Source: a virus. From it: a DNA stretch of 30,962 bases. The translations under genes and the position numbers were made by a program. The notes beneath the pieces were generated by a model, which was given only the letters and a program-made list of their open reading frames with translations, was not told where the DNA came from and made no database searches. Shown piece after piece: positions 23,835 to 30,546 of this stretch. The stretch lies in IMG/VR virus record IMGVR_UViG_3300047678_000070, positions 1 to 30,962 of that record, one strand, 5' to 3'. Numbering within the stretch: position 1 is the stretch's first letter; each line of letters begins with the position of its first letter.

Positions 23835-24630
23835 AGTCTATGAGACTGTTCACGAAGCTTACCTTGAGACCATGAGAGACGTGTATTACAACTATGAATA
23901 CACATCAGAACCTCGTGGTCAGCGCGTCCGTGAAAAGCTCAACTATTCCTTCACCATCACCAAACCAACTATCGACCCTATCGTTACCAAAGACGCAGAA
24001 CGTAATATTGTGATTGCTTCATACTCACAAAAAGAGTTTGACTTGTACGACTCAGGCTCTAATCGAGTTGAAGACTTTATGAAGGCATCAAAGTTCTGGG
24101 GTAAGCTTGCCAATCCAGATGGCACAGTCAATTCAGCCTATGGTTACCTCATATGGAAGAACCGTTCTCACGGCAACCCGTTTGAACAGGAGAGCATAGA
24201 TCACCCGCTGTTCGTATCTACAGACGGTGGTCCAGGTAAAGTCACCAAGCTCATGCCCAAATACCGCACACCTTGGGAATGGGCGTTCGAATCGTTAGTT
24301 GCAGACAAGGATACTCGTCAAGCAATTCTTCGATTCTCCTTACCTGAGCATCAATGGATGGGCAATAAGGACCAGACTTGCACGCTCCACGGTATCTTCA
24401 TGATTCGAAACAACAAACTCAACTTGACCATCAACATGAGATCCAACGATCTGACCTTAGGTTTGGTCTATGATCTTCCTTGGTTTATTTCGTTGATGTT
24501 TAAAATGAAACACGATCTTCGTGAAGTTTACCCTGACCTGGAGATTGGCAATTATACTCACTACGTCCATAATCTTCACGTTTATGACCGTGACGAAGAT
24601 AAAATACTCAAAATGCTAGGAGACAAATAA
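23824..24630 (+). CDS. Thymidylate-synthase-fold dNMP hydroxymethylase (dCMP-type residue)
   Basis: A 268-residue protein of the thymidylate synthase family, close to the usual 264. AYGYLIW (105-111), WEWAFESLVADKDTRQAILR (151-170), the nucleophile Cys186 in DQTCTLHGIF, Arg206-Ser207 of the RSxD motif (RSNDLTLGLVYDL, 206-218) and the THYVHNLH block (245-252) are present. The position of the Asn that binds uracil in thymidylate synthase is Asp217 here. The same Asn-to-Asp change is known in T4 dCMP hydroxymethylase. The likely reaction is transfer of a one-carbon unit from methylene-tetrahydrofolate to dCMP to give 5-hydroxymethyl-dCMP; a dCMP methylase is the alternative. It follows the pyrophosphatase by two small genes. 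Confidence 0.75.
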   Translation: MSNKVYETVHEAYLETMRDVYYNYEYTSEPRGQRVREKLNYSFTITKPTIDPIVTKDAERNIVIASYSQKEFDLYDSGSNRVEDFMKASKFWGKLANPDGTVNSAYGYLIWKNRSHGNPFEQESIDHPLFVSTDGGPGKVTKLMPKYRTPWEWAFESLVADKDTRQAILRFSLPEHQWMGNKDQTCTLHGIFMIRNNKLNLTINMRSNDLTLGLVYDLPWFISLMFKMKHDLREVYPDLEIGNYTHYVHNLHVYDRDEDKILKMLGDK

Positions 24631-24908
24631 TGTTGACCAAAACTCAGAACCTAAAAACTCCAGTTTACGGAATCTACCTAGGACCCGTTGAGGGTCGTTT
24701 TCCAGGGTCTCCCAATTTTGCTGTACGACAGTCCAATAATGAGACAGTTCTTCTTCAAGGAATTGAATCTTTGGCTGACCAGTTTCAAGCGATTCAAATT
24801 GGTACAGAAGTCAAGGTTGAATTCAAAGGCCTAGAAGAAACTGAGTATGGTAATACGAAGATTGTGGCGACTGTGTCAACAAAACAGTTCGTTCCTGTAT
24901 CACTCTAA
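24630..24908 (+). CDS. Small OB-fold-like protein (putative)
   Basis: A 92-residue protein starting in a TAATG overlap with the hydroxymethylase gene. Alternating beta strands (VYGIYLGPVE, TEVKVEFKGLEE, GNTKIVATVST) resemble small OB folds of the nucleic-acid-binding type. No diagnostic residues are visible, so the fold is a guess and the function unknown. Confidence 0.4.
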   Translation: MLTKTQNLKTPVYGIYLGPVEGRFPGSPNFAVRQSNNETVLLQGIESLADQFQAIQIGTEVKVEFKGLEETEYGNTKIVATVSTKQFVPVSL

Positions 24909-24935
24909 GACGCATAAAATAATTTCATGTAAAAC

Positions 24936-24963
24936 TTCTAGCCACGAGTCTAGAATGTATACA
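24936..24963 (+). promoter_or_regulatory. Inverted repeat over a candidate promoter
   Basis: TTCTAG (24936-24941) and CTAGAA (24950-24955) form a perfect inverted repeat with an 8-base spacer. They overlap TAGAAT (24951-24956) and sit next to TATACA (24958-24963), possible -10 boxes for the kinase gene. The arrangement would suit an operator that blocks the -10 region. It is only a candidate site. Confidence 0.35.
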
Positions 24964-24979
24964 TAGGGGAGTGGATTCA

Positions 24980-25543
24980 ATGTACCCAAGTAAATTTTTG
25001 ATCGATGGAATTGATCGTCTAGGTAAATCTACCCTATCCCAGTCTATTTTAAATGAGCTGGGCTACCACCTTATGATTCATTACGACAAGCCCAAAGTGC
25101 TTCCGTATTACACTCAAGCTTTGTCTCCAAATCAGGCCCGGTATCAGTATCAATACGAGTGCAACGTCAATATGTTTCGCCTATTGAAATCTGACGTCCC
25201 AGTCATTTTCGATCGTACACATTTAGGTGAACTGGTCTACGCTCCGATCTATCGTGGCTACTCAGGTGAGTACGTTTACGATATGGAGGTGGATCTTATG
25301 GACGAAAAACCTTTCACTGGCAAAGATAATATCAGATTGATACTATTGACTACGTCCAACTTCGATATAGTGACCGATGACGGCCAATCCTTCGATTTCA
25401 CGAAGAAAGAACTCGAACAACAAATGTTTGTAGATGCTTTCAATAAATCGAATCTGGCAGACAAGGTATTGATCGACGTTCATAATGGCCACGGTGGATT
25501 TAAAAGTCAACAGGAAATTCTTTTCGAGGCTCTCAGGAAGTAG
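24980..25543 (+). CDS. P-loop deoxynucleotide kinase (dTMP kinase-like)
   Basis: A 187-residue protein; the ATG at 24980 is chosen because GGGGAG is eight bases upstream. Walker A is GIDRLGKST (10-18, Lys16, Ser17). FDRTHLGELVYAPIYRG (77-93) carries the Asp-Arg motif of the dTMP kinase/deoxynucleoside kinase group. In T4 the equivalent job is done by gp1, which phosphorylates hydroxymethyl-dCMP. P-loop kinases of this general kind also phosphorylate 5-hydroxymethyl pyrimidines within DNA in hypermodified phages. The sequence does not decide between a mononucleotide kinase and a DNA hydroxymethyl kinase. Clustering with the hydroxymethylase favours one of them. Confidence 0.65.
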   Translation: MYPSKFLIDGIDRLGKSTLSQSILNELGYHLMIHYDKPKVLPYYTQALSPNQARYQYQYECNVNMFRLLKSDVPVIFDRTHLGELVYAPIYRGYSGEYVYDMEVDLMDEKPFTGKDNIRLILLTTSNFDIVTDDGQSFDFTKKELEQQMFVDAFNKSNLADKVLIDVHNGHGGFKSQQEILFEALRK

Positions 25544-25572
25544 TTGACCACCCAAAAACGGGTAGTTACAAT
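25544..25572 (+). promoter_or_regulatory. Sigma-70 promoter with dyad in the spacer
   Basis: TTGACC (25544-25549), a 17-base spacer, then TACAAT (25567-25572): the best two-box promoter in the window. The spacer region holds ACCACCC-aaaaac-GGGTAGT (one mismatch), an inverted repeat that could be a repressor site. It drives the GTG gene at 25612. Confidence 0.7.
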
Positions 25573-25611
25573 CTTCATGTCTGAATAACAAAGCTTTTCC
25601 TGGAGGGGAAC

Positions 25612-25920
25612 GTGGAAACAAGTGCAGCAGAAACTTTAGATCAAAATCAAGCAGTGAATTCAAATAAACTGTCTCAAAAAGATGCAGTCTTTAGCTTCCT
25701 CATCGAAGCTTTGGGCGGAGCGGTTCATAACCGTAATCCTGGAGAATCTCTCAAAACGTTGGTCACCAAAGACATTCGTAAAGTGGTGCGTCAACGCTTG
25801 TTCCAAGAGATCAAAGCTGGCAACGTAAAGTTGGGTAGTCCCATGGACGATTCCAAACTCAAAAAGTATTGCTCTGGCTTGATCAATAACTGGATGAAAA
25901 AAGATCAACGTTTCAACTAA
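25612..25920 (+). CDS. Small hypothetical protein
   Basis: A 102-residue protein starting at GTG, with TGGAGG about five bases upstream and a full sigma-70 promoter before it. A polar, Asn/Gln-rich N-terminus is followed by a helical, Lys-rich region (KDIRKVVRQRLFQEIKAG). Homologues in other phages might be small DNA-binding or regulatory proteins, but no motif proves it. Confidence 0.6.
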   Translation: METSAAETLDQNQAVNSNKLSQKDAVFSFLIEALGGAVHNRNPGESLKTLVTKDIRKVVRQRLFQEIKAGNVKLGSPMDDSKLKKYCSGLINNWMKKDQRFN

Positions 25921-25935
25921 ATAAAGGAGATCTAT

Positions 25936-26109
25936 ATGTTTAAGCTATGTATTGTCGAAAGCTATTACATCCACGGTCTCTATCGCGTTGAGTCATTTGA
26001 CAAACGTGAGCAACTCGAAGTTTTCCGTGGCAAGCTGGATTCCAGTGTAACCACTTGGGTGCTTGGAGAACGCATTCCTAAGCGCAAAGTCATCACGGCC
26101 TGGACCTAA
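25936..26109 (+). CDS. Small hypothetical protein (57 residues)
   Basis: A 57-residue protein with a good AAGGAG ribosome binding site, 15 bases after the preceding gene. The sequence begins MFKLCIVESYYIHGLYRVES and ends ITAWT, alternating beta strands with a helix. No family is recognised. A strong Shine-Dalgarno site and tight spacing support it as a gene. Confidence 0.55.
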   Translation: MFKLCIVESYYIHGLYRVESFDKREQLEVFRGKLDSSVTTWVLGERIPKRKVITAWT

Positions 26110-26110
26110 T

Positions 26111-26428
26111 ATGCAAAGCGTAATGAACTTCTCTGTGGCCTCGATTGGACTGGCTGTAGTTGTTGTTTTGGGTGCTCAGTATGTGTATCGTCAAATGAAG
26201 TCTAAGAAACTGACGGTCCGTGAGTACTTGAAGGAACTACAAGCCAACCTGGAAGCTAGTGCTGGTAGCCTTCTTGTGACCTTAGCTGCATCGGTGTTGG
26301 TGTCTTTGATCATCACAATGGTATCGTTTCGCCAGGTTTGGTCGAACGACGTCTTTCATGTTGTGTTCTTGGCTGCGTTACTTCGAGACAAAGCTGAGTA
26401 CTTTCTTTATCGCGTTTTTGATGTTTGA
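26111..26428 (+). CDS. Multi-pass small membrane protein
   Basis: A 105-residue protein starting at ATG 26111, or possibly 26123. Three hydrophobic segments are likely: about 5-26 (NFSVASIGLAVVVVLGAQYV), 54-77 (AGSLLVTLAASVLVSLIITM) and 82-98 (VWSNDVFHVVFLAALL). A Lys-rich loop (MKSKKLTVREYLK) separates the first two. It could be a holin or another membrane-remodelling protein; no motif decides. The ribosome binding site is weak, suggesting coupling to the upstream gene. Confidence 0.5.
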   Translation: MQSVMNFSVASIGLAVVVVLGAQYVYRQMKSKKLTVREYLKELQANLEASAGSLLVTLAASVLVSLIITMVSFRQVWSNDVFHVVFLAALLRDKAEYFLYRVFDV

Positions 26429-26429
26429 T

Positions 26430-26645
26430 TTTATCGGGGTATGGCCGTAAAGTAACGGTGGAGTCGCGCTCAACATGCCGGTTAACGCCCGGCTACCCCG
26501 ACCTTTTATAGTTCCTAGAGAGTCACTGAGAGGACAACGAGCAAACGACAACTCCAGGAGTTGATCGCCTGGTAGCTGGAACTCGGTAATTAGTGCTGAC
26601 GTGCTTTATATTGACTCAGAATCGATTGGCTTTCTAGGAACTTCC
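26430..26645 (+). ncRNA. Structured non-coding region: tRNA-shaped element plus long stem domain
   Basis: Domain 1 (26435-26500): a perfect 7-bp stem CGGGGTA/TACCCCG encloses a 2-base linker, a 4-bp arm GCCG/CGGT with an 8-base loop (26444-26459), a short arm near 26461-26471, and GCCGG-TTAACGC-CCGGC (26477-26493), a 5-bp stem with a 7-base loop adjoining the 3' arm. The geometry is tRNA-like, but the D-loop GG and the TTCRA loop consensus are absent, the anticodon arm is short and no CCA follows. Domain 2: AGTTCCTAGA (26510-26519) pairs perfectly with TCTAGGAACT (26633-26642), and GAGTCA (26520-26525) with TGACTC (26612-26617), enclosing CAACTC-CAG-GAGTTG (26549-26563). No gene fits here. 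Confidence 0.5.
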
Positions 26646-26649
26646 TTTT

Positions 26650-26658
26650 TGATACAAT
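26650..26658 (+). promoter_or_regulatory. Extended -10 promoter, leaderless type (TGA-TACAAT)
   Basis: TGA precedes TACAAT at 26653-26658. The ATG of the next gene is at 26665, exactly where transcription should begin (about seven bases past the -10 box). No Shine-Dalgarno sequence lies between, so the mRNA is probably leaderless. Confidence 0.6.
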
Positions 26659-26664
26659 ACTGAT

Positions 26665-27429
26665 ATGGCTGACATTTCACTGAAGCTGATTGCAGAGCAA
26701 CTCGGCAAATCCCTAGAAAACCTGGCACCTCTGGTTGAGCAAGAACTCAACATGGCCGTAAAGAACGTGGCGCATGCTGCGTACACTGCTATGGTTGCAA
26801 AGATGCAGGGGATGAACGCGGACCCAAAGAATCGATCCGACTATTTAAAAGCTCTGAGATTCAAGACTCTAGGCAACGACCAATACCTGATCTATTTGGA
26901 TGGTGAAGCTGCAGACCGGCTAGAAAAGGGCTTTGCAGCATATTCGATCCGCGAATTGATGCTGAAATCCACGAAGACGGTATCGGTAGGTTCACGATCA
27001 GGTAAACCGTGGGTTCAAAAAGGAGCTCAGGGTCAGAAGTATGCCCACGTTCCGTTTGAGCATAAACAGAACGATAAACCATCTAAAACAGGTGATCTTG
27101 CCACGGATTTAAAACAGATGACCGCCATGAATGCGAAGGGCGAACAACAGAAATTGTCCAAGGTATTCAAAGACATAGACGGTAATCCCATTAATGGAAA
27201 AGTGGCCACGATCAAGGAAGCGTTCAACGCTAAGTTTGATAATCTAGTCAAATATCAGTACGTCCACCCGTCTGGGAAGGTCTCAAGCGTTTACATGACC
27301 TACCGGACAGTATCTGAGAACGGCAAAGATTGGCGTCACCCAGGCTTTAAAGGCTACCAGATCTTCAAGGAAATTGAGTTGGTGGTTGAACAACAATTGC
27401 AAGATGTTATTAAGACAATCTTGAAGTAA
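26665..27429 (+). CDS. Tail/neck structural protein, HK97 gp10-like (putative)
   Basis: A 254-residue protein. A long amphipathic helix (residues 1-50), then mixed alpha/beta with DGEAADRLEKGFAAYSIREL, and a C-terminal WRHPGFKGYQIFKEIEL followed by a helix. The W-HPG pattern near the C-terminus occurs in gp10-like minor tail or tail-completion proteins. There is no ribosome binding site; it appears leaderless. The following tail and sheath genes support a tail role. Confidence 0.5.
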   Translation: MADISLKLIAEQLGKSLENLAPLVEQELNMAVKNVAHAAYTAMVAKMQGMNADPKNRSDYLKALRFKTLGNDQYLIYLDGEAADRLEKGFAAYSIRELMLKSTKTVSVGSRSGKPWVQKGAQGQKYAHVPFEHKQNDKPSKTGDLATDLKQMTAMNAKGEQQKLSKVFKDIDGNPINGKVATIKEAFNAKFDNLVKYQYVHPSGKVSSVYMTYRTVSENGKDWRHPGFKGYQIFKEIELVVEQQLQDVIKTILK

Positions 27430-27434
27430 CTGGA

Positions 27435-27440
27435 TAAAAT
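27435..27440 (+). promoter_or_regulatory. -10 promoter, leaderless type (TAAAAT)
   Basis: TAAAAT (27435-27440), preceded by TGGA, ends five bases before the ATG at 27446, so the predicted start of transcription falls at the start codon. There is no Shine-Dalgarno sequence and no clear -35 box. The pattern repeats that at 26650 and 28413. Confidence 0.5.
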
Positions 27441-27445
27441 ACACC

Positions 27446-28378
27446 ATGGCTGTCGATATTACCGTAATGGGTTTTAACATTCCTGAGCTGATAGTTGAGT
27501 CCATCATCCGTGATGGGATTCAAAACGTCAGAAACAACCCGTCTATTATAGACGATGTCTTCACTCAATTGACTAGGGCCTACAATTCTGCTAAATACGG
27601 TGCAACTGAGATCGCCAAAATCAAGACCATGATGACTGCCAAAGAATTTCCAGTGGTCTATAGCTATTCAGACGTGGAAGCTCACAACTTTTGTTTCTCG
27701 ATCGTGGTCGGAAACGATGACGAGGATAAACGTAGAGCTCACCTGAACGACGATTACGGCTCTGAAACAGACTTCCTTGTTGATCCAGCTGACATTGCGG
27801 CCCTGACTGTAATTCCAAACATCCAGCCTACAGCCTATGATCCAATATCCGGAAAAGTATCCATTCCTGACTCCGTAGACCTCACCAATGCGTTCAGAGG
27901 CTTAGTCTATGTGGATGATCAAGGAACCGAACACACGATCGTAGGCGGTATTGACAACACTCCAGGTCAGCGTAACTTTTTTGTGCCTAAACAAGACGAA
28001 GTCTCTATCCTAGCTCCTGGATACATTAAGTCTCCGCTTGACTACACTGTCTCAGAAATCCGTGGTGTAACTTCAGACATTCAATTGGTCATTGGTGTTC
28101 ATGCCAAAGACGCTCTGACTGTAAAGTGGTTGTACATCTTGTTGAAGTATTTCGTTTTGTCAAGAAAGTTTGATCTTATCAGTCGGGGCATTTATGTTGC
28201 CAGCTATCACGGCTCTGACTTCAATCGCAATCAAGAATACCTTGGAGACCGAGTCTTCACGCGCTTCTGGACTCTGACAGGTAAAGTCGACGACACTTGG
28301 CGTTCAGACTTAGTTGAGCTGATCGATCGCGTGATCATTGATGGAACTCCAGTTGACGGCCTTCCGACCGAAGACTAG
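27446..28378 (+). CDS. Tail-associated structural protein, unknown family
   Basis: A 310-residue protein. The N-terminal helix region (IPELIVESIIRDGIQNVRNN) is followed by a beta-rich middle (HNFCFSIVVGND, AALTVIPNIQ, FRGLVYVDDQG) and a C-terminal helix-strand domain (LTVKWLYILLKYFVLSRKFD and IYVASYHGSD). No exact family is recognised. It lies between a probable tail-completion protein and the sheath, so a tail terminator or neck component is the best guess. It lacks a ribosome binding site. Confidence 0.5.
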   Translation: MAVDITVMGFNIPELIVESIIRDGIQNVRNNPSIIDDVFTQLTRAYNSAKYGATEIAKIKTMMTAKEFPVVYSYSDVEAHNFCFSIVVGNDDEDKRRAHLNDDYGSETDFLVDPADIAALTVIPNIQPTAYDPISGKVSIPDSVDLTNAFRGLVYVDDQGTEHTIVGGIDNTPGQRNFFVPKQDEVSILAPGYIKSPLDYTVSEIRGVTSDIQLVIGVHAKDALTVKWLYILLKYFVLSRKFDLISRGIYVASYHGSDFNRNQEYLGDRVFTRFWTLTGKVDDTWRSDLVELIDRVIIDGTPVDGLPTED

Positions 28379-28412
28379 ATTCACCACATAAATACCAGCT
28401 TTAAATTTGAGA

Positions 28413-28418
28413 TATAAT
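28413..28418 (+). promoter_or_regulatory. -10 promoter, leaderless type (TATAAT)
   Basis: A perfect TATAAT at 28413-28418 ends five bases before the ATG at 28424. No Shine-Dalgarno sequence lies between (TACCC only) and no -35 box is seen. Transcription would start at the start codon. Confidence 0.6.
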
Positions 28419-28423
28419 TACCC

Positions 28424-28645
28424 ATGAGCAAGAAAAGAAAGCTTACTCAACAGGATAATTTGCAAACTGTTGAAACAGTTGCGATGTCCGAAGTGATGAC
28501 CTTTAATACGTTCATCAGTCAAAGCATAGCCAAGGGATTAGCTAGGCCTAGACAAGAAGCAGAGATCCACGCTTTCTTTAGAAGTCTAGGGCTTACAGAT
28601 AAAGAACCTTCAGATAAATATAAAGATGCGTTGGCAAAGTATTAA
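28424..28645 (+). CDS. Small hypothetical protein before the sheath
   Basis: A 73-residue, mostly helical protein beginning MSKKRKLTQQDNLQ, with a lysine-rich start. No domain is recognised. Translation probably begins at the 5' end of a leaderless transcript. The sheath gene follows after 25 bases with its own ribosome binding site. Confidence 0.55.
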   Translation: MSKKRKLTQQDNLQTVETVAMSEVMTFNTFISQSIAKGLARPRQEAEIHAFFRSLGLTDKEPSDKYKDALAKY

Positions 28646-28670
28646 ATCGTAAGCGTTATAGGAGCATACA

Positions 28671-30539
28671 ATGGGCATTAAGAAATCATTCGGCGGAGCA
28701 ACCATCAGAAAACCTGGTGCGTACTCAATCACTACAGTGGACAATTCGGCAGGATCTGATAGCATCGGCGCAGCTGATGTGTGCATGATCGTTGGCGAAG
28801 CTACTACGGGAGCTCCTGGCTCTGTAACTGGTCTTCTGTCTTTCCCCTCGACTCGCCTAGGCGATCTGATCGCCATGTTTGGCGATGGTCCTTTAGTTGA
28901 TTGCGCAGTTGCAGCAGCTCGCCCTTCAAAACAAAATGGTGTTGGTGGTGCTGGAACGATCATCGTTTGGAAAACTAACGCCTCGACTCAAGCTTCGGCT
29001 CTGTTGGCTAAATCTGGTTCGCCCATCATTCAAGTCCTTGACTTAGCATGGGGACGTCCTGGAAACGATCTGTCTGTCATCGTGACCGCTGGTGATTCTG
29101 GTCTTCAAAAGCAAATTTCAATCGCACGCGTTGGAGCTAAAACCGAAGCTCTCGGTGAGAACGCAGCTCAACAAGTTCTCCAGATTCAGTACACTGGAAA
29201 CGGAACTGCAGCAACTGCAGCTATCTCAGGTTCTAGCCAAACCGCTAAAGCCTTAGTGACCGTGTTGACTGGTCAAACTGACTCGTCTGTTGCCCTAAAC
29301 GTTCCCTTGAAGAACTACACTATGAAGTCGCTATGCGACTATGTGAATGCACAGCCCGGTTACGCTGCTAGCGTCTTGACCACGTCTCTGAGCTCCACAC
29401 CTGCAACCGACCTCGACCCGATCGCAGCTACTTCGATCAAATCGGCAGCAGTTCCTTTGTACAGAATTCAAGAAGAACTTGTTGACTTGCTCAACACGTC
29501 TGCAAACGTTTCTGCAGTGATCGAAGCTACTCCGGTAGTTGGAATCATCGATAACGTTTCCTCGGTCTTCTTGACCGGCGGTGCCAAAGGCGCTTCGGCT
29601 AACTCCGACTTCGCCAACGGTATGGCTGCAAGCTTGTCTGAAGATTACAACAACCTGTTGTGCGCAATCTCCAGAGACGCTTCTGTTGACATCGGCGACG
29701 CTGTTCAAGGTTACACTGATCCTAGTTCCACTTATGTCTTGGCTGCAGTTCAGGCTGCTCAAGATTCTCACCTCCGCCTCCGCGCTGACGTGAAGAACAA
29801 GAAGGAAGCTGGCGGTTGGGGTGGTCTACGTCTGAACACTAAAGCTGCAGCCTTTGCAGCTATTGCCAATATCGGTTCTGAATTCATGCAAGTTGCAATG
29901 CAGGATTGCTTGATGGTTGACGCTCAGTCGAACCAAGTTTACAAGCATCCGCATGTCACTGCTGCTTTTGCAATGGGAATGCGTTGTGGTACAGCTGTTG
30001 GTGAGCCTTTGACTCACAAATATCCTCAGGTTCAAGCAATCGGCCACTTCATCAACCCCGCTACTGGTGTTTCGGCTGGTGACTTCAATCCTGCTCTTGA
30101 TTACGACTTGGCCATCGATTCTGGCGTGTTGTTCTTGGAGAAGGCTGCTGGCGGATTCCGCTGGGTTGTTGACAATACCACTTACGGAACTGACAGCTCG
30201 TTCGTCTACAATCGTGGATCTGTGATGCAAGCTAGTTTCTACGTCAACAAGACTCTTCGTCAAGTTGCCGAAGACATCTTCATTGGTCGTAAAGTGTCGA
30301 ATGGTGCTGCTTCGTCCATCAAGAACGCAGTTGCAGCCGCTCTGATCTCGCTGAACGCTCCTGATGTGAATATCATCACCAGCTCTGGTTCGATTGCACC
30401 GAATGGTTTCCGCCTAGATACGTTTGTTGTTACTATCCAAGGTAATACCGCGACCGTTCAGGTCGAGTATATGCCTGTTCAAGGTCTTGACTTCGTATTC
30501 TACGAATTCACCCTTGGCGATATTCAACAAACCGCGTAG
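28671..30539 (+). CDS. Contractile tail sheath protein
   Basis: A 622-residue protein, close to the size of T4 gp18 (659). The N-terminal KPGAYSITTVDNSAG and ADVCMIVGEATTGAPGS fit the sheath N-terminal domain, and the C-terminal part (SFVYNRGSVMQASFYVNKTL, RQVAEDIFIGRKVSNG, QVEYMPVQGLDFVFYEFTL) matches the conserved C-terminal region through which sheath subunits interlock. It forms the contractile outer tube that drives the inner tube through the host envelope. The start follows AGGAGCATACA. This gene defines the phage as a myovirus. Confidence 0.85.
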   Translation: MGIKKSFGGATIRKPGAYSITTVDNSAGSDSIGAADVCMIVGEATTGAPGSVTGLLSFPSTRLGDLIAMFGDGPLVDCAVAAARPSKQNGVGGAGTIIVWKTNASTQASALLAKSGSPIIQVLDLAWGRPGNDLSVIVTAGDSGLQKQISIARVGAKTEALGENAAQQVLQIQYTGNGTAATAAISGSSQTAKALVTVLTGQTDSSVALNVPLKNYTMKSLCDYVNAQPGYAASVLTTSLSSTPATDLDPIAATSIKSAAVPLYRIQEELVDLLNTSANVSAVIEATPVVGIIDNVSSVFLTGGAKGASANSDFANGMAASLSEDYNNLLCAISRDASVDIGDAVQGYTDPSSTYVLAAVQAAQDSHLRLRADVKNKKEAGGWGGLRLNTKAAAFAAIANIGSEFMQVAMQDCLMVDAQSNQVYKHPHVTAAFAMGMRCGTAVGEPLTHKYPQVQAIGHFINPATGVSAGDFNPALDYDLAIDSGVLFLEKAAGGFRWVVDNTTYGTDSSFVYNRGSVMQASFYVNKTLRQVAEDIFIGRKVSNGAASSIKNAVAAALISLNAPDVNIITSSGSIAPNGFRLDTFVVTIQGNTATVQVEYMPVQGLDFVFYEFTLGDIQQTA

Positions 30540-30546
30540 GTGATTA

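Noticed and set aside
26435-26501. Functional tRNA gene
   Set aside because: The stem lengths fit, but the D-loop has no GG, the T-loop is TTAACGC rather than TTCRANN, the anticodon arm is too short and no CCA end is encoded. It is kept as a tRNA-shaped RNA only.
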